Part shown: in pieces, positions 47,429-59,560 of the stretch
How positions within the stretch are numbered: the first letter of the stretch is position 1
How the letters are laid out: every line of letters begins with the position of its first letter
Assembly: GCF_003533305.1 (NCBI RefSeq)
Contig: NZ_DOEH01000023.1
Location: 336,742 to 400,741 of the forward strand
DNA: 64,000 bases
Direction: 5' to 3'
Source of the DNA: Providencia sp.
GTDB lineage: Bacteria > Pseudomonadota > Gammaproteobacteria > Enterobacterales > Enterobacteriaceae
Notes under the pieces: generated by a model
The model's database searches: none
Seen by the model: the letters and a program-made list of their open reading frames with translations, nothing else
Told to the model about the DNA's origin: nothing
Program-made: the position numbers and the translations under genes

Positions 47429-48106
47429 ATGGTGGCTTTTATTTTTGGTGTTTGTAATAGTTATGGATTTACCAAAATTGAAAAGAAAGTGAATAACTTT
47501 CGATTGCCCTCATATAGAATGTTGAATTTTTCTTTTTCTAAAGTTGAGATTAAATATAATAAAAAATTAATTTCATTACTGGTATTACCTAAAACTCCGA
47601 AGGATTTTGTTGAATTGCAAATAAAAGCAAGTAAAGGGGATGCGGCAAGTAACTATCTTTTGTTTTTTTTGTATTATGATGATTCTAATTGCTCTGAAAA
47701 AAGTACGATATTACGTAAAAATCCTCATGAAAATTGTCTTATTGCATTAGATTATCTTAATAAGTCAGTTGAACTTAATCCTAAATTTGAAGCCAGTTTA
47801 TATAAGCTAGCTTATTTTAATCAACAAGGAATTGGTATGGCTGTTGATGTAAAAAAATCAGCTGATTATTACCAACAAGTAGCTATATTAGAAGGGAGTT
47901 ATCGACATATTGCAATGCGAGAGCTTTCTAATATGTATCTATATGATTTTCAACAGACCGATAAGGCTAAATATTATATTAATCTTTGTGCCAAAGAAGG
48001 TGATGAGTTGTGTAAGTTTATGGATTCAAGCTGGGATAGAACATTAAAATATTCGCCTTATATTATTAAAGCAAAAGAGAGAGAAAGGCAAAGCAAGAGT
48101 GAGTAA
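47429..48106 (+). CDS. Sel1/TPR-like repeat hypothetical protein, possibly frameshifted
   Basis: 225 residues from the ATG at 47429 (open to a TTG at 47405). The body has alpha-helical repeat signatures: LQIKASKGDAASNYLLFFLYY, ALDYLNKSVELNPKFEASLYKLAYF and then GMAVDVKKSADYYQQVA (adjoining blocks), all Sel1/TPR-like. In a different frame an ATG at 47415 encodes MKLLSWWLLFLVFVIVMDL, a good leader or anchor, ending at 47492. A one-base shift near 47475-47490 would fuse it to the body. Either the gene has lost its leader by frameshift or the reading used here is right. Function unknown. Confidence 0.55.
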   Translation: MVAFIFGVCNSYGFTKIEKKVNNFRLPSYRMLNFSFSKVEIKYNKKLISLLVLPKTPKDFVELQIKASKGDAASNYLLFFLYYDDSNCSEKSTILRKNPHENCLIALDYLNKSVELNPKFEASLYKLAYFNQQGIGMAVDVKKSADYYQQVAILEGSYRHIAMRELSNMYLYDFQQTDKAKYYINLCAKEGDELCKFMDSSWDRTLKYSPYIIKAKERERQSKSE

Positions 48107-48141
48107 ATATTTAAGTTTTAGTATTATTGAATTTTATGATT

Positions 48142-48169
48142 AAAAAGGGAGCAATTAAGCTCCCTTTTT
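48142..48169. terminator. Bidirectional terminator between the repeat protein and fadE
   Basis: 11-base stem AAAAAGGGAGC / GCTCCCTTTTT with a six-base loop. A T-run is present on both strands and the two flanking genes converge here. Confidence 0.88.
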
Positions 48170-48209
48170 GTTAATGATTGGTGTTCGTGATTGCTAATGA
48201 ATCACTTCA

Positions 48210-50675
48210 TTAGGCCGCTTTTTTCTTCTTGGATGCTTGCGCATCTGATGGTTCATCTAATAACTTTTTTTCTGGGATGACTCCCAAATCATTAAAGTCA
48301 AACTCATCAACATTAATAGTGCGTAATCTGCTGGCTTCCGCTTTACACAGAATATCCGCTTCTTCTTGAGTGATAACTTTAGTGGTTAACATCTCCTCTG
48401 CCAGCTTATCTAAACGAGTGAAGCTAAGTTTACGTTCTTTTAAACGACAAATACGGTCGAAAATAGGTTCTGCGGCAATAATGTCATATAGCGCTTGGTT
48501 TACTAAACCATGTGGATTATTTGCTGTTGGCGTCAAGTACTGACCACGCCCTAATCTGTCTCGAGTTTCTGATGGTTCCATAATCAGTTGAGCCAATTTG
48601 TGGTCAAGTCTATCAGAAGGCATCGACATAGCACGGCCCGTAGGGAATAACGTAATACGCATTAGCCCAGCAATAACGCGGTTCGGGAAGTTTTTCAGTA
48701 AATCGTCAATGGCTTTTTCCGATTGATAGAGACAATCTTCAACTGCCCATTTTACCAAAGGTAAGTCTGCTTTTTGACGGCCTTCATCTTCATAGCGTTT
48801 CAGTGTTGCTGACGCGAGGTATAAATGGCTTAAAATATCACCTAATCGTGCTGAAATGCGTTCGCGGCGTTTTAAGCTGCCGCCAAGCACTCCCATCGCA
48901 ACATCAGATAATAAGGCTAAGTTAGCGCTTTGGCGGTTCAACATTTGATAATAACGACGGGTTTCATCTTTTGTAGGCGCGCTGCTACCACGGCCGTTTG
49001 TTAATCCTAACCAGAAGCTACGGAATTGATTACTAATCACATGACCAATGTGACCAAATACCGCTTTATCAAATTTGTGTAGATTGTTGTCTTGTGCTGC
49101 TGCCATTTCTTCTAATACATAAGGGTGACAGCGAATAGCTCCCTGCCCAAAGATAATCATGCTGCGGGTCAGAATGTTTGCACCTTCAACCGTAATGGCA
49201 ATCGGTGCGCCTTGATAAGCGCGAGCAACAAAGTTGGAACTGCCAAGACAGATACCTTTACCTCCAGTGATATCCATTGCATCAATCACAGCACGTTGAC
49301 CACGGTGGGTACAATGATATTTTACGATAGCGGATAAAACAGCGGGTTTTTCACCTAGCATGATCCCTGAGGTAATTAAGGTTGCTGCTGCATCCATCAA
49401 ATAGGTATTCCCAGCGATGCGTGCTAAGGGTTCTTCAATCCCTTCCATTTTACCGATAGAGAGCTTGAATTGACGGCGAATGTAAGAATATGCGCCAGTA
49501 GCCATTGCAATGCTTTTTAGACTACCAGTTGAATTTGATGGCAGAGTAATACCGCGACCAACAGACAAACATTCAACTAGCATTTTCCAACCTTGTCCGG
49601 CCATTTTTGGACCACCAATAATATAATCGATAGGAACAAAAATATCGTTTCCACGGGTTGGACCATTCATAAAAGGTACATTAAGCGGAAAATGGCGGTG
49701 ACCAATTTCGACACCTGGTGTATTAGTTGGAATTAAAGCACAGGTGATCCCTAAATTTTTCTCGCCACCTAACAGTTTTTCAGGATCAGATAATTTAAAG
49801 GCAAGACCAAGAACGGTAGCGATAGGTGCTAAAGTGATATAACGTTTATTCCAAGTTAAGCGCATACCAAGAACTTGTTCGCCTTGCCACTCACCCATAC
49901 AAACAATTCCTGAATCAGGGATTGCACCCGCATCTGAACCAGCTTCTGGGCTAGTTAATGCAAAGCAGGGGATTTCTTCACCTGTAGCAAGTCCGGGTAA
50001 ATAACGTTGTTTCTGCTCATCAGTACCATAATGCTGTAATAGCTCACCGGGACCTAAAGAGTTTGGTACGCCGACGGTGATGGCTAAAATGCCGGATACA
50101 CCTGCAAGTTTTTGTAAAATTTGTGATTGAGCATAGGCAGAAAAATCTAAGCCGCCATATTCTTTTTTGATGATTAAGGCGAAGAAACGGTGATCTCTGA
50201 GGTATTGCCATACTTCAGGGGGCAGATCGGCAAGTTCATGACTCACTTCAAAGTCATTGACCATGCCACAAACGGTTTCAACTGGGCCATCAATGAAAGC
50301 TTGCTCTTCGGCAGTGAGTTGTGGTTTAGGATAATTATGTAATTTATGCCAATCCGGTGCGCCACGGAATAGGTCACCTTCCCACCAAGTGGTGCCAGCA
50401 TCAATCGCTTCCTTTTCGGTGCGAGACATTGGAGGCATCACTTTTTGGAACATTTTCATTCCACGGGCAGAGAAGAGTGACTGACGAACAGGTGTAAATA
50501 CAAAAGGAAAAAGCACAATCGCTACAGGTAGTAACATCCAGTAGCTCCAAATATTTAACACACCCATGATTGCGGTATAAATGAGTAATAATGCGGTACT
50601 GAGTACTAAAGATGTTTTGTGGTAGCAAAGAATACCAATTAACGCGAGAAACAAAATTATGCTAAGAAGGGTCAT
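48210..50675 (-). CDS. fadE: Acyl-CoA dehydrogenase FadE
   Basis: 821 residues from MTLLSII, aligned with E. coli FadE. Two or three hydrophobic segments lie in the first 75 residues. The shared block [26 protein letters not shown] (in two parts) follows, then the flavin dehydrogenase core ([50 protein letters not shown]). The C-terminal DUF1974 domain is followed by a lysine-rich tail. It does the first step of fatty-acid beta-oxidation, forming the 2,3-double bond, at the inner membrane. An open frame to 50693 adds six residues not in the family. Confidence 0.96.
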   Translation of the reverse strand: MTLLSIILFLALIGILCYHKTSLVLSTALLLIYTAIMGVLNIWSYWMLLPVAIVLFPFVFTPVRQSLFSARGMKMFQKVMPPMSRTEKEAIDAGTTWWEGDLFRGAPDWHKLHNYPKPQLTAEEQAFIDGPVETVCGMVNDFEVSHELADLPPEVWQYLRDHRFFALIIKKEYGGLDFSAYAQSQILQKLAGVSGILAITVGVPNSLGPGELLQHYGTDEQKQRYLPGLATGEEIPCFALTSPEAGSDAGAIPDSGIVCMGEWQGEQVLGMRLTWNKRYITLAPIATVLGLAFKLSDPEKLLGGEKNLGITCALIPTNTPGVEIGHRHFPLNVPFMNGPTRGNDIFVPIDYIIGGPKMAGQGWKMLVECLSVGRGITLPSNSTGSLKSIAMATGAYSYIRRQFKLSIGKMEGIEEPLARIAGNTYLMDAAATLITSGIMLGEKPAVLSAIVKYHCTHRGQRAVIDAMDITGGKGICLGSSNFVARAYQGAPIAITVEGANILTRSMIIFGQGAIRCHPYVLEEMAAAQDNNLHKFDKAVFGHIGHVISNQFRSFWLGLTNGRGSSAPTKDETRRYYQMLNRQSANLALLSDVAMGVLGGSLKRRERISARLGDILSHLYLASATLKRYEDEGRQKADLPLVKWAVEDCLYQSEKAIDDLLKNFPNRVIAGLMRITLFPTGRAMSMPSDRLDHKLAQLIMEPSETRDRLGRGQYLTPTANNPHGLVNQALYDIIAAEPIFDRICRLKERKLSFTRLDKLAEEMLTTKVITQEEADILCKAEASRLRTINVDEFDFNDLGVIPEKKLLDEPSDAQASKKKKAA

Positions 50676-50992
50676 AATGAAACTCCTGTCCACTTGTAAG
50701 AGGTCTGACCTGTTTGTTGCTTTAATCTATATCCATTAATAAACAATTAGCAACATATTTACATCTTAATTACAACTTGGCTCACAAAAACATCAAATAA
50801 CAATTAGTGATAATGTCATTGGGCATGTAATTTTAGATAAGTAGTCGCATTTCTAGACGAGAAAACATTAAATTGGGGGGCTAAGGTCAATACAGCACAA
50901 TCAAAAGTAGAAACAAAATGTACCCTGTGCAACAATCTGAGTACTAAAGACTTATCTCAATGACCCCTTCGTTAAATTTAAGAGGAAACCTC
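50676..50992. other. fadE-gmhA divergent spacer
   Basis: About 317 bases. It must hold the two divergent promoters. No gene, hairpin or clear FadR or CRP site was picked out. Confidence 0.45.
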
Positions 50993-51571
50993 ATGTATCA
51001 AGATTTGATCCGTGGTGAGCTATCTGAAGCAGCCGATACGCTGTCAAACTTTTTAAGTGATGATGCAAATATTAAGGCAATTGAACAAGCTGCGGTATTA
51101 CTAGCCGACTCCTTTAAAGCGGGGGGCAAAGTATTATCATGCGGTAATGGCGGTTCTCATTGTGATGCTATGCATTTTGCAGAGGAATTAACCGGTCGTT
51201 ATCGTGAAAATCGCCCTGGTTATCCGGCGATTGCTATTTCTGATGTTAGCCATTTATCTTGTGTCAGTAATGACTTTGGTTATGAATTTGTTTTTTCTCG
51301 CTTTATTGAAGCAGTTGGAAAAGAGGGGGATGTTTTACTCGGGATTTCAACTTCAGGTAATTCAGGAAACATTATTAAAGCTATCAATGCTGCTCGTGAA
51401 AAAGGCATGAAAGTGATTACCTTAACAGGTAAAGATGGCGGAAAAATGGCAGGCAGCGCTGATATTGAAATCCGTGTTCCTCATTTTGGTTACGCAGATC
51501 GTATACAAGAAATTCATATCAAAGTTATTCATATCTTAATTCAGCTAATTGAAAAAGAGATGGTGAAATAA
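50993..51571 (+). CDS. gmhA: Sedoheptulose-7-phosphate isomerase
   Basis: 192 residues from the ATG at 50993, preceded by AGAGGA, the E. coli length. It is a SIS-domain protein with [21 protein letters not shown], and [15 protein letters not shown] for phosphate binding. It converts sedoheptulose 7-phosphate to D-glycero-D-manno-heptose 7-phosphate for lipopolysaccharide core heptose. Next to fadE and yafJ as in E. coli. Confidence 0.97.
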   Translation: MYQDLIRGELSEAADTLSNFLSDDANIKAIEQAAVLLADSFKAGGKVLSCGNGGSHCDAMHFAEELTGRYRENRPGYPAIAISDVSHLSCVSNDFGYEFVFSRFIEAVGKEGDVLLGISTSGNSGNIIKAINAAREKGMKVITLTGKDGGKMAGSADIEIRVPHFGYADRIQEIHIKVIHILIQLIEKEMVK

Positions 51572-51597
51572 TTTCTTTCGAGTTTAGGAGTCTTTAA

Positions 51598-52365
51598 ATG
51601 TGTGAATTACTTGGTATGAGTGCCAATGTACCAACTGATATTAGTTTCAGTCTTAGTGGTTTGATATCTCGAGGAGGGCAAACGGGTCCTCATAAAGATG
51701 GCTGGGGTATCACTTTCTACGAGGGGCTGGGATGTCGCACATTTAAAGATCCGCAACCAAGTTCTGTTTCGCCAGTTGCACGCTTTGTGCAGGAATATCC
51801 AATTAAGTCTGAAACTATTGTGGCTCATATTCGCCAAGCAAATCGTGGTGATGTTTCATTAGTGAATACCCACCCGTTTACACGGGAGCTTTGGGGAAGG
51901 AACTGGACTTATGCACATAATGGTCAACTTAAAGGCTATCGAACGCTAAAAACAGGGAATTATTGGCCAATTGGTGAAACGGATAGCGAATGGGCATTTT
52001 GTTGGATCTTGCATCAGCTCAATGAGAAGTACCCACGCAAGCCATCAAACTGGAAAGCCGTTTTTCGCTTCATTGCTATTCTTGCGGATCAACTTCGCAG
52101 CAAGGGGGTGTTTAATATGCTGTTATCAGATGGACAATATTTGATGGCTTTCAGCTCGACAAAATTGCATTGGATTACACGAAAATCACCGTTTGGTAAG
52201 GCTAAATTGCTGGATCAAGATATTGAAATTGATTTTCAGCAATGCACGACTCCTACCGATATTGTTTCCGTTATTGCGACTGCGCCGTTAACTGGAAATG
52301 AAAGCTGGCAAAAAATTGAGCCTGGTGAATTTGTATTATTTCATCTTGGTCAGCGCATATTGTGA
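51598..52365 (+). CDS. yafJ: Class II glutamine amidotransferase YafJ
   Basis: 255 residues with the N-terminal nucleophile Cys2 (MCELLGMSANVP) of Ntn-type glutaminases. The core includes GGQTGPHKDGWGITFYEG, VAHIRQANRGDVSLVNTHPF and WTYAHNGQLKG. The family hydrolyses a gamma-glutamyl amide; the physiological substrate of YafJ is unclear. It follows gmhA by 26 bases, probably as one transcript. Its end overlaps the convergent yafK by 30 bases. Confidence 0.93.
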   Translation: MCELLGMSANVPTDISFSLSGLISRGGQTGPHKDGWGITFYEGLGCRTFKDPQPSSVSPVARFVQEYPIKSETIVAHIRQANRGDVSLVNTHPFTRELWGRNWTYAHNGQLKGYRTLKTGNYWPIGETDSEWAFCWILHQLNEKYPRKPSNWKAVFRFIAILADQLRSKGVFNMLLSDGQYLMAFSSTKLHWITRKSPFGKAKLLDQDIEIDFQQCTTPTDIVSVIATAPLTGNESWQKIEPGEFVLFHLGQRIL

Positions 52366-53073
52366 TTTAGAGCCTAATAACTTAGTTGGCGTCTCGGGCA
52401 TATTAAGCACGGCATATTCGCCTAATAATACTGATATTTCCGCGGGCTTGCCTGTGCGATTAAAATAATCATAAGCTGGCTGTAGCTGCTTCCAAAATGT
52501 GTAATGACTTGAATTACGATAGCGTTGCATGTTTTCTTTCGTCATTTTGAAAGGATAGATACTGACATCAATAGCGGATTGGCCATTACGTAATGCACGT
52601 TCTACAGTCTGATAAATCTCGCCCATATATTCATCTGTCATTGCATAACAGCCTACAGACACACAGTCTCCATGGATCATCAAATAATTGCCATTATATC
52701 CTTGAGCCTTATCGAACTCATTAGGAAAGCCAATATTGATAGATCGGTAATACCGACTATTTGGGTTTAACTGTGATGTGGTTATTTGATAAAATCCCTC
52801 AGGGCTTTTTAAATCTCCTTCAATCTTTTTTGGACCGAGTCCGCCAGAAAATTTACATATCGGATACGTTTTGGCTAATTTGTACTGGCCGCTAGGCATT
52901 TTTTGGTAAAGCTCTAAGATTGCTTCTTGTTTAAATATTTGGATAAAAATTGACGGATCTTGATTGTTTTTCGATTTGTTATTATTCAAAAATGACTGGT
53001 TTTCAGCTGGTGTGGCTGTTGAATATAGGAAGGCAAAGGTAATAATTGCACTGATAAAGTTACTTTTTTTCAT
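52336..53073 (-). CDS. yafK: Secreted L,D-transpeptidase-family protein YafK/DpaA
   Basis: About 245 residues from MKKSNFISA, with a leader ending near STATPA/EN. The YkuD fold shows YLMIHGDCVSVGCYAMTDEYMGEI with the catalytic histidine and cysteine of the H-x...S-x-G-C motif. In E. coli the homologue DpaA detaches Braun's lipoprotein from peptidoglycan. An open frame to 53100 adds nine residues. It converges on yafJ. Confidence 0.92.
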   Translation of the reverse strand: MKKSNFISAIITFAFLYSTATPAENQSFLNNNKSKNNQDPSIFIQIFKQEAILELYQKMPSGQYKLAKTYPICKFSGGLGPKKIEGDLKSPEGFYQITTSQLNPNSRYYRSINIGFPNEFDKAQGYNGNYLMIHGDCVSVGCYAMTDEYMGEIYQTVERALRNGQSAIDVSIYPFKMTKENMQRYRNSSHYTFWKQLQPAYDYFNRTGKPAEISVLLGEYAVLNMPETPTKLLGSKSQYALTKMK

Positions 53074-53488
53074 TCTTAAACCAAATATAAAAGATAGCAT
53101 TGATTAAAAATAGCACCTGTTTAAAGCATTTTAGGTGGCTAGATAAGAATGTAATATAGCATGTTAATAGTTTTCAATTGAATCTTTATTGTTTGAAAAA
53201 CAATCAAAGCTCGATAAACATGATGTAATGCATCGTCAATACCGAGTTGTTAAAAATATATTTCAAATGTTATTACGATTTGCTTGAACTATGTCACTTC
53301 TATAACCGGACATAGGTCAAGGGAACTGATAAAATTACGACCGGCGAAATAAGAAACTTGAGTAAAAATATTTGAGAATTACGTGCTTAAGTCATTAACG
53401 TGACTTGAGTTGTTTTTATTAATGAGTCGCTATCATTCATTGTTGAATCGTTAGCATAGGGTTTAACTAATAAACTTGTGCAGATCTT
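53074..53488. other. yafK-nqrA divergent spacer
   Basis: About 415 bases. A short dyad, CTATGTC and GACATAG (53289-53295, 53309-53315), lies in it and could be an operator for the nqr operon. No gene was seen. Confidence 0.4.
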
Positions 53489-54832
53489 ATGATTAAAATT
53501 AAAAAAGGCCTCAACCTTCCTATTGCAGGTGAGCCAGCCCAAGTGATAGAAGACGGCCCGAAAATTCAACACGTAGCTTTGCTAGGTGAAGAATATGTCG
53601 GAATGCGTCCTTCGATGCTGGTTAAAGAAGGTGAGCGTGTCATAAAAGGACAGATTCTTTTTGAAGATAAAAAGAATCCAGGCGTGATGTTCACGAGTCC
53701 AGCCTGCGGTAAAGTTGTTGCTATTCATCGCGGTGAGCGTCGAGTTCTTCAATCTGTCGTTATTGAAATCGATGGGGATGAGCAAGAAACTTTTACTGCT
53801 TATAATCGAGATGAACTTGCAACGATAGAAAGTACAAAGGTTGAAGAAAATCTTTTAAAGTCAGGTTTGTGGACATCTTTACGAACGCGTCCATTTAGTC
53901 GCTCTCCACAGCCGGGCTCATCACCTGCTGCTATTTTTGTGACAGCGATGGATACAAATCCTCTCGCGGCAGATCCGATGATTGTTATTCGTGAAAATGA
54001 ACAAGCATTTAATGATGGGCTGGTGGTGCTTAGTCGTTTAACTGAAGGTAAAGTTCATGTTTGTCATGGAATGGGAGAATTACCAAAAGTTACTTCGAGT
54101 TCACAAATTAGCTATACGCAGTTTGTCGGTCCACATCCGGCGGGTTTAGCGGGAACACATATTCATTTTCTTGAGCCTGTGAGTATCAAGAAAAAAGTAT
54201 GGAGTCTTAATTATCAAGATGTTATCGCGATAGGTAAGTTATTCATTACTGGGTATCTTTATACAGATAGAGTTATTTCTTTAGCAGGACCGCAGGTTGA
54301 AAAGCCTCGTTTACTGCGCACTTGTTTAGGTGCAGATCTGTATGAACTCACCAAAGGTCAGCTTAAAGATGGGGAAAACCGTATTATTTCCGGTTCCGTG
54401 CTTTGGGGGGTTACCTGTGATGAAACGCATCATTATCTTGGCCGTTTTCATAATCAAGTCTCTGTTTTATCTGAAGGCCGTGATAAGGAACTATTTGGTT
54501 GGATCATGCCGGGTGCGGATAAATTTACGATTACACGCACGACTATTGGGCATTTTCTCAAAAATAAGCGCTTTAATTTCACCACAACAATGAATGGCGG
54601 TGAGCGTTCAATGGTACCAATTGGTAATTATGAGCGTGTTATGCCACTCGATATCATGATCACCCATCTGCTACGTGATCTCCTTGTTGGGGATACGGAC
54701 ACATCTCAAGAGTTGGGTTGTCTGGAGTTGGATGAAGAGGACTTAGGGCTAAGTACGTATGTATGCCCGGCCAAATATGAATATGGTCCAGTACTTCGTG
54801 ACGTTCTGACTAAGATTGAGCTAGAAGGGTAA
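53489..54832 (+). CDS. nqrA: Na+-NQR subunit A
   Basis: 447 residues. It opens [20 protein letters not shown] and contains [18 protein letters not shown] and [15 protein letters not shown] ([20 protein letters not shown]). The soluble subunit binds ubiquinone at the cytoplasmic face. First gene of the six-gene nqr operon; nqrB starts four bases after its stop. Confidence 0.97.
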   Translation: MIKIKKGLNLPIAGEPAQVIEDGPKIQHVALLGEEYVGMRPSMLVKEGERVIKGQILFEDKKNPGVMFTSPACGKVVAIHRGERRVLQSVVIEIDGDEQETFTAYNRDELATIESTKVEENLLKSGLWTSLRTRPFSRSPQPGSSPAAIFVTAMDTNPLAADPMIVIRENEQAFNDGLVVLSRLTEGKVHVCHGMGELPKVTSSSQISYTQFVGPHPAGLAGTHIHFLEPVSIKKKVWSLNYQDVIAIGKLFITGYLYTDRVISLAGPQVEKPRLLRTCLGADLYELTKGQLKDGENRIISGSVLWGVTCDETHHYLGRFHNQVSVLSEGRDKELFGWIMPGADKFTITRTTIGHFLKNKRFNFTTTMNGGERSMVPIGNYERVMPLDIMITHLLRDLLVGDTDTSQELGCLELDEEDLGLSTYVCPAKYEYGPVLRDVLTKIELEG

Positions 54833-54836
54833 TTCC

Positions 54837-56075
54837 ATGGGTCTGAAAAATTTATTTGAAAAGTATGAGCACCATTTTGAACCCGGTGGAAAGTTAGAGA
54901 AATACTATGCGTTGTTTGAAGCTGTTTCGACCGTTTTTTACACGCCGGGAACTGTTACTAAGGGTCGTTCTCACGTTCGTGACACCATTGACCTGAAGCG
55001 TATGATGATTTTAGTTTGGCTTGCCGTATTCCCTGCGATGTTTTGGGGAATGTATAACGTTGGTAACCAAGCTATTCCTGCATTACATCACCTATATAGT
55101 GGCGTTGAGTTGCAGCAAGTGCTTGCCGGTGATTGGCATTACAGTGTTGCTCAATTTTTAGGTGCATCATTGACGCCTGATGCGGGCTGGGGAAGTAAAA
55201 TGCTGCTTGGTGCAGTGTATTTTCTTCCTGTCTATCTAGTTGTCTTTCTTGTTGGAGGGTTCTGGGAAGTTTTATTTGCCATGATCCGTGGGCATGAAAT
55301 CAACGAAGGCTTCTTTATTTCCTCAATATTATTTGCGCTAATTGTTCCACCAACCATTCCATTATGGCAGGCGGCGTTAGGGATAACATTTGGTGTTGTG
55401 GTTGCGAAAGAAATTTTTGGTGGAACAGGGCGCAATTTCTTAAACCCTGCTTTGGCAGGCCGAGCTTTCCTTTTCTTTGCTTATCCTGCACAGATTTCAG
55501 GTGACTTGGTTTGGACTGCGGCTGACGGTTTTTCGGGTGCAACTCCATTATCACAGTGGGCAACTGGCGGTGAACATGCGCTGATGAACACGGTGACAGG
55601 TGAACCCATTACTTGGATGCAAGCATTTCTAGGTAACATGCCGGGTTCTATTGGTGAAGTCTCGACATTGATGATTTTCATTGGCGGTGCACTTATTATT
55701 TTCTTCCGTATTGCTTCTTGGCGTATCGTTGCTGGAGTGATGTTAGGCATGATTGCCATGTCTTACTTGTTCAATCTAATCGGTTCAGACACCAATCCAT
55801 TATTTGCTATGCAATGGTGGTGGCATATGGTTTTAGGCGGCTTTGCATTTGGTATGATTTTTATGGCGACAGACCCCGTTTCTGCATCATTTACAGATAA
55901 AGGTAAATGGGCATACGGTATTTTGATCGGTGTAATGTGCGTGCTTATCAGGGTTGCGAATCCAGCCTATCCAGAAGGAATGATGCTAGCAATCCTGTTC
56001 GCCAATCTGTTTGCTCCTCTGTTTGACTATATGGTCGTTCAAGCAAATATTAAGCGGAGAAAAGCCCGTGGCTAA
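54837..56075 (+). CDS. nqrB: Na+-NQR subunit B
   Basis: 412 residues with about ten membrane helices. The covalent FMN threonine lies in the [10 protein letters not shown] segment, as in other NqrB. It carries FMN and riboflavin and forms part of the Na+ path. It overlaps the start of nqrC by eight bases. Confidence 0.97.
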   Translation: MGLKNLFEKYEHHFEPGGKLEKYYALFEAVSTVFYTPGTVTKGRSHVRDTIDLKRMMILVWLAVFPAMFWGMYNVGNQAIPALHHLYSGVELQQVLAGDWHYSVAQFLGASLTPDAGWGSKMLLGAVYFLPVYLVVFLVGGFWEVLFAMIRGHEINEGFFISSILFALIVPPTIPLWQAALGITFGVVVAKEIFGGTGRNFLNPALAGRAFLFFAYPAQISGDLVWTAADGFSGATPLSQWATGGEHALMNTVTGEPITWMQAFLGNMPGSIGEVSTLMIFIGGALIIFFRIASWRIVAGVMLGMIAMSYLFNLIGSDTNPLFAMQWWWHMVLGGFAFGMIFMATDPVSASFTDKGKWAYGILIGVMCVLIRVANPAYPEGMMLAILFANLFAPLFDYMVVQANIKRRKARG

Positions 56076-56862
56076 TGAAAAACCAAACAATAAAGATGGT
56101 ATCGGAAGAACATTTCTAGTCGTTTTCATTTTATGTCTAGTATGTTCTGTCGTGGTAGCCGGTGCTGCTGTTGGGTTAAAACCTCAACAACAAGAACAAA
56201 TCTTGTTAGATACACAACGTAATATTTTGAGTGTTGCGGGTTTGTTGAAACCAAATATGACTGTTGACGAAATTCAACAAGTTTATCGTGAACGTATTAC
56301 ACCTAAACTTCTGAATTTTAAAACTAATGAGTTATCCGATAGCACTAGCCGATATGATTTGAACAATGAGTTACGCAGTGATGAAACCAGTATTGCACTT
56401 TCACCTGCTGAGGATATTGCTAAAATTCGTCGTCGTGCAAAAAGCGCTGAAATTTATCTGGTTAAAGATGAAGCGGGTAAAGTTTCTCAAATCATTTTGC
56501 CAGTATATGGTTCAGGTTTATGGTCGGTGATGTACGCATTTGTAGCAGTGGATATTGATGGCGTGACATCTCGCGGTATTACTTACTATGCACATGGTGA
56601 AACACCGGGCCTAGGTGGTGAAGTTGATAACAAACAATGGATAGCACAATGGCCAGGTAAAAAATTGTTCAACGAACAAGGTATGCCTGCGATTAAAATC
56701 GTGCGTAGTGGTACAACCGATAGCCCATATGGTATTGATGGTCTTTCAGGTGCAACGCTGACATCAAACGGAATTCAACACACATTTGATTTCTGGATGG
56801 GTGATAACGGCTTTGGTCCGTTCCTGAAAAAAGTACGAGAAGGAGCGCTGAATAATGGCTGA
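56068..56862 (+). CDS. nqrC: Na+-NQR subunit C
   Basis: 264 residues. The GTG start at 56068 has GGAG nine bases upstream and lies inside the end of nqrB. A membrane anchor runs at about residues 13-33. The FMN attachment motif SGAT is in [14 protein letters not shown]. ApbE attaches the flavin to this threonine. Overlaps nqrD by eight bases. Confidence 0.96.
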   Translation: MANEKPNNKDGIGRTFLVVFILCLVCSVVVAGAAVGLKPQQQEQILLDTQRNILSVAGLLKPNMTVDEIQQVYRERITPKLLNFKTNELSDSTSRYDLNNELRSDETSIALSPAEDIAKIRRRAKSAEIYLVKDEAGKVSQIILPVYGSGLWSVMYAFVAVDIDGVTSRGITYYAHGETPGLGGEVDNKQWIAQWPGKKLFNEQGMPAIKIVRSGTTDSPYGIDGLSGATLTSNGIQHTFDFWMGDNGFGPFLKKVREGALNNG

Positions 56863-57484
56863 TTCAAAAGAAGTAAAACGCGTCCTACTTGGGCCGTTAT
56901 TTGATAATAACCCAATTGCATTACAGGTTTTAGGTGTGTGTTCTGCATTAGCTGTTACCACTAAGATGGAAACCGCACTGGTTATGACTATCGCTGTAAC
57001 CTTGGTTACTGCGTTCTCTAACTTTTTTATCTCACTGATTAGAAATTATATTCCAAGTAGTGTGCGGATTATCGTACAAATGGCAATTATTGCTTCACTG
57101 GTAATTGTTGTTGACCAAATTCTACGCGCTTATGCCTATGAGATATCAAAACAGCTTTCTGTCTTTGTTGGTTTGATTATCACCAACTGTATCGTTATGG
57201 GACGCGCTGAAGCTTATGCAATGAAAGCGCCACCTATTGAAAGCTTTATGGATGGTATCGGTAACGGCCTTGGTTATGGCGTTATTTTAGTTTTAGTGGG
57301 TTTCTTGCGTGAGTTATTTGGCTCAGGAAAACTGTTTGGTATCACGGTATTTGAATCGCTGCAAAATGGTGGTTGGTACATGCCGAACGGCTTGTTCCTT
57401 TTAGCGCCAAGTGCGTTCTTTATCATCGGCATGCTGATTTGGGGATTACGAACCTTGAGACCAGCTCAGATAGAGAAGGATTAA
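56855..57484 (+). CDS. nqrD: Na+-NQR subunit D
   Basis: 209 residues with six membrane helices, paralogous to NqrE. The cysteine in [15 protein letters not shown] would ligate the intramembrane 2Fe-2S centre shared with NqrE. It belongs to the Na+-translocating core. nqrE starts five bases after its stop. Confidence 0.97.
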   Translation: MADSKEVKRVLLGPLFDNNPIALQVLGVCSALAVTTKMETALVMTIAVTLVTAFSNFFISLIRNYIPSSVRIIVQMAIIASLVIVVDQILRAYAYEISKQLSVFVGLIITNCIVMGRAEAYAMKAPPIESFMDGIGNGLGYGVILVLVGFLRELFGSGKLFGITVFESLQNGGWYMPNGLFLLAPSAFFIIGMLIWGLRTLRPAQIEKD

Positions 57485-57488
57485 CCTG

Positions 57489-58085
57489 ATGGAACATTAT
57501 ATTAGCTTGTTTGTTAAAGCCATATTCATTGAAAACATGGCATTAGCGTTCTTTTTAGGTATGTGTACATTCCTTGCGGTATCGAAAAATGTCAAAACAG
57601 CTTTTGGTCTTGGAATTGCAGTTACTGTCGTTTTAGGTATCTCTGTGCCTGCAAATAACCTCGTGCTTAATTTAGTATTGCGCGATGGTGCTTTAGTTGA
57701 AGGAGTGGATTTATCATTTTTAAATTTCATTACCTTTATCGGGGTGATTGCAGCACTGGTTCAAATTCTCGAAATGATTTTGGATCGCTATTTCCCATCA
57801 CTGTACAACGCATTGGGTATCTTCTTACCGTTGATTACCGTTAACTGTGCAATTTTTGGTGGTGTATCTTTCATGGCCCAGCGTGATTATAACTTTAGCG
57901 AATCCATCGTGTATGGCTTTGGTTCAGGTATTGGCTGGATGTTGGCGATTGTATTAATGGCCGCAATTCGTGAAAAAATGAAATATTCAGATATCCCAGC
58001 GGGTCTAAAAGGTTTAGGCATCACCTTTGTGACGACCGGTTTAATGGCATTGGGCTTTATGTCCTTCTCCGGCGTGCAGCTATAA
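57489..58085 (+). CDS. nqrE: Na+-NQR subunit E
   Basis: 198 residues with six membrane helices. The cysteine in [18 protein letters not shown] is the partner iron ligand, and [11 protein letters not shown] supplies the other. Pairs with NqrD in opposite membrane orientation. It is 15 bases from nqrF. Confidence 0.97.
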   Translation: MEHYISLFVKAIFIENMALAFFLGMCTFLAVSKNVKTAFGLGIAVTVVLGISVPANNLVLNLVLRDGALVEGVDLSFLNFITFIGVIAALVQILEMILDRYFPSLYNALGIFLPLITVNCAIFGGVSFMAQRDYNFSESIVYGFGSGIGWMLAIVLMAAIREKMKYSDIPAGLKGLGITFVTTGLMALGFMSFSGVQL

Positions 58086-58100
58086 AGGCGAGAAGAATTC

Positions 58101-59327
58101 ATGGAAATTATTATTCTAGGTGTAGTGATGTTCACCCTGATAGTTTTGGTTTTGACAGGTTTGATCCTGTTTGCAAAATCTAAACTTGTCAATACAGGGA
58201 ACATTAAGGTTGAAGTAAACGGTGACCCAGAGAAAAGTTTTGATGCGCCAGCAGGGGATAAGCTGCTAGGTATGCTGTCAAACCAAGGTATCTTTGTTTC
58301 ATCGGCTTGTGGTGGTGGCGGTTCATGTGGCCAGTGTCGCGTAGTTATTAAAGAAGGTGGTGGTGATATTCTTCCAACCGAGCTTTCACATATTAACAAA
58401 CGTGAAGCGAAAGAAGGTTGCCGCTTAGCTTGTCAAGTTAACGTCAAGCAAGACTTAAAAATTGAATTACCTGAAGAAATTTTTGGGGTTAAAAAGTGGG
58501 AATGTGAAGTTATCTCTAATGATAATAAAGCCACTTTCATTAAAGAATTGAAACTGAAAATTCCTGATGGGGAAGTGGTACCATTTCGTGCGGGGGGCTT
58601 TATTCAAATTGAATGCCCTGCACACGTAGTGAAATACTCAGATTTTGATGTGCCATTAGAGTACCGTGAAGATTGGGATAAATTTAATTTATTCCGCTAT
58701 GTTTCTGAAGTGAAAGAGCCAACAGTACGTGCTTACTCTATGGCAAACTACCCAGACGAACATGGCATTATCTTGTTGAACGTGCGTATTGCAACACCCC
58801 CGCCGCGTAATCCCGATGTTCCACCAGGCATTATGTCCTCTTATATTTGGTCACTAAAACCAGGTGATAAGGTCACTATCTCAGGTCCATTTGGTGAGTT
58901 TTTTGCAAAAGAGACTGATGCTGAGATGATTTTTGTGGGTGGTGGCGCCGGTATGGCACCTATGCGTTCTCATATTTTTGATCAACTTCGTCGTTTAAAT
59001 ACTAAACGTAAGATTAGTTTCTGGTATGGGGCTCGTTCTAAACGTGAAATGTTCTACACCGAAGATTTTGATCAATTAGCAGCGGAACATGAAAATTTCA
59101 CATGGAATGTTGCACTTTCCGATGCTTTACCAGAAGATAATTGGACTGGCTATACTGGATTTATTCATAATGTCCTGTATGAAAATTACCTCAAAGATCA
59201 CCCAGCGCCAGAAGATTGTGAGTTCTATATGTGTGGACCTCCAATGATGAATGCTGCGGTCATCAAGATGTTAAAAGACCTTGGTGTTGAAGATGATAAT
59301 ATCTTACTGGATGATTTTGGTGGCTAA
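58101..59327 (+). CDS. nqrF: Na+-NQR subunit F (NADH dehydrogenase)
   Basis: 408 residues. An N-terminal membrane helix (3-26) is followed by a ferredoxin domain with [12 protein letters not shown] for 2Fe-2S. The FAD domain has [11 protein letters not shown] and the NADH domain [12 protein letters not shown] and [12 protein letters not shown]. It takes electrons from NADH into the complex. The operon ends with the terminator at 59390. Confidence 0.97.
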   Translation: MEIIILGVVMFTLIVLVLTGLILFAKSKLVNTGNIKVEVNGDPEKSFDAPAGDKLLGMLSNQGIFVSSACGGGGSCGQCRVVIKEGGGDILPTELSHINKREAKEGCRLACQVNVKQDLKIELPEEIFGVKKWECEVISNDNKATFIKELKLKIPDGEVVPFRAGGFIQIECPAHVVKYSDFDVPLEYREDWDKFNLFRYVSEVKEPTVRAYSMANYPDEHGIILLNVRIATPPPRNPDVPPGIMSSYIWSLKPGDKVTISGPFGEFFAKETDAEMIFVGGGAGMAPMRSHIFDQLRRLNTKRKISFWYGARSKREMFYTEDFDQLAAEHENFTWNVALSDALPEDNWTGYTGFIHNVLYENYLKDHPAPEDCEFYMCGPPMMNAAVIKMLKDLGVEDDNILLDDFGG

Positions 59328-59389
59328 TACTACTAACGCTAAGTAAGTTGCATTGATTGTTCATGTATAGTGGCAGTAAAATCTGAAAC

Positions 59390-59420
59390 AAAGAGGGGAA
59401 AACATGTTTTTCCCCTCTTT
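59390..59420 (+). terminator. Terminator of nqrABCDEF
   Basis: 13-base stem AAAGAGGGGAAAA / TTTTCCCCTCTTT with a short loop, 62 bases after the nqrF stop. Confidence 0.9.
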
Positions 59421-59560
59421 AAGATTAAAGACCGAAAATCAGTGAATTGATTTTTTATTTATTTTGACTGAAACATTCTCTTTATTTGTAAAAATGTTGA
59501 TATTGTTAATAGTCTAAGTGTCCACAAATGTGAACATTTACGATTGAAGCAGAGAAAATT

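Noticed and set aside
53289..53315. Dyad CTATGTC/GACATAG upstream of nqrA as an operator
   Set aside because: Seven-base arms with a 13-base gap are expected by chance in AT-rich DNA; no known regulator site matches.
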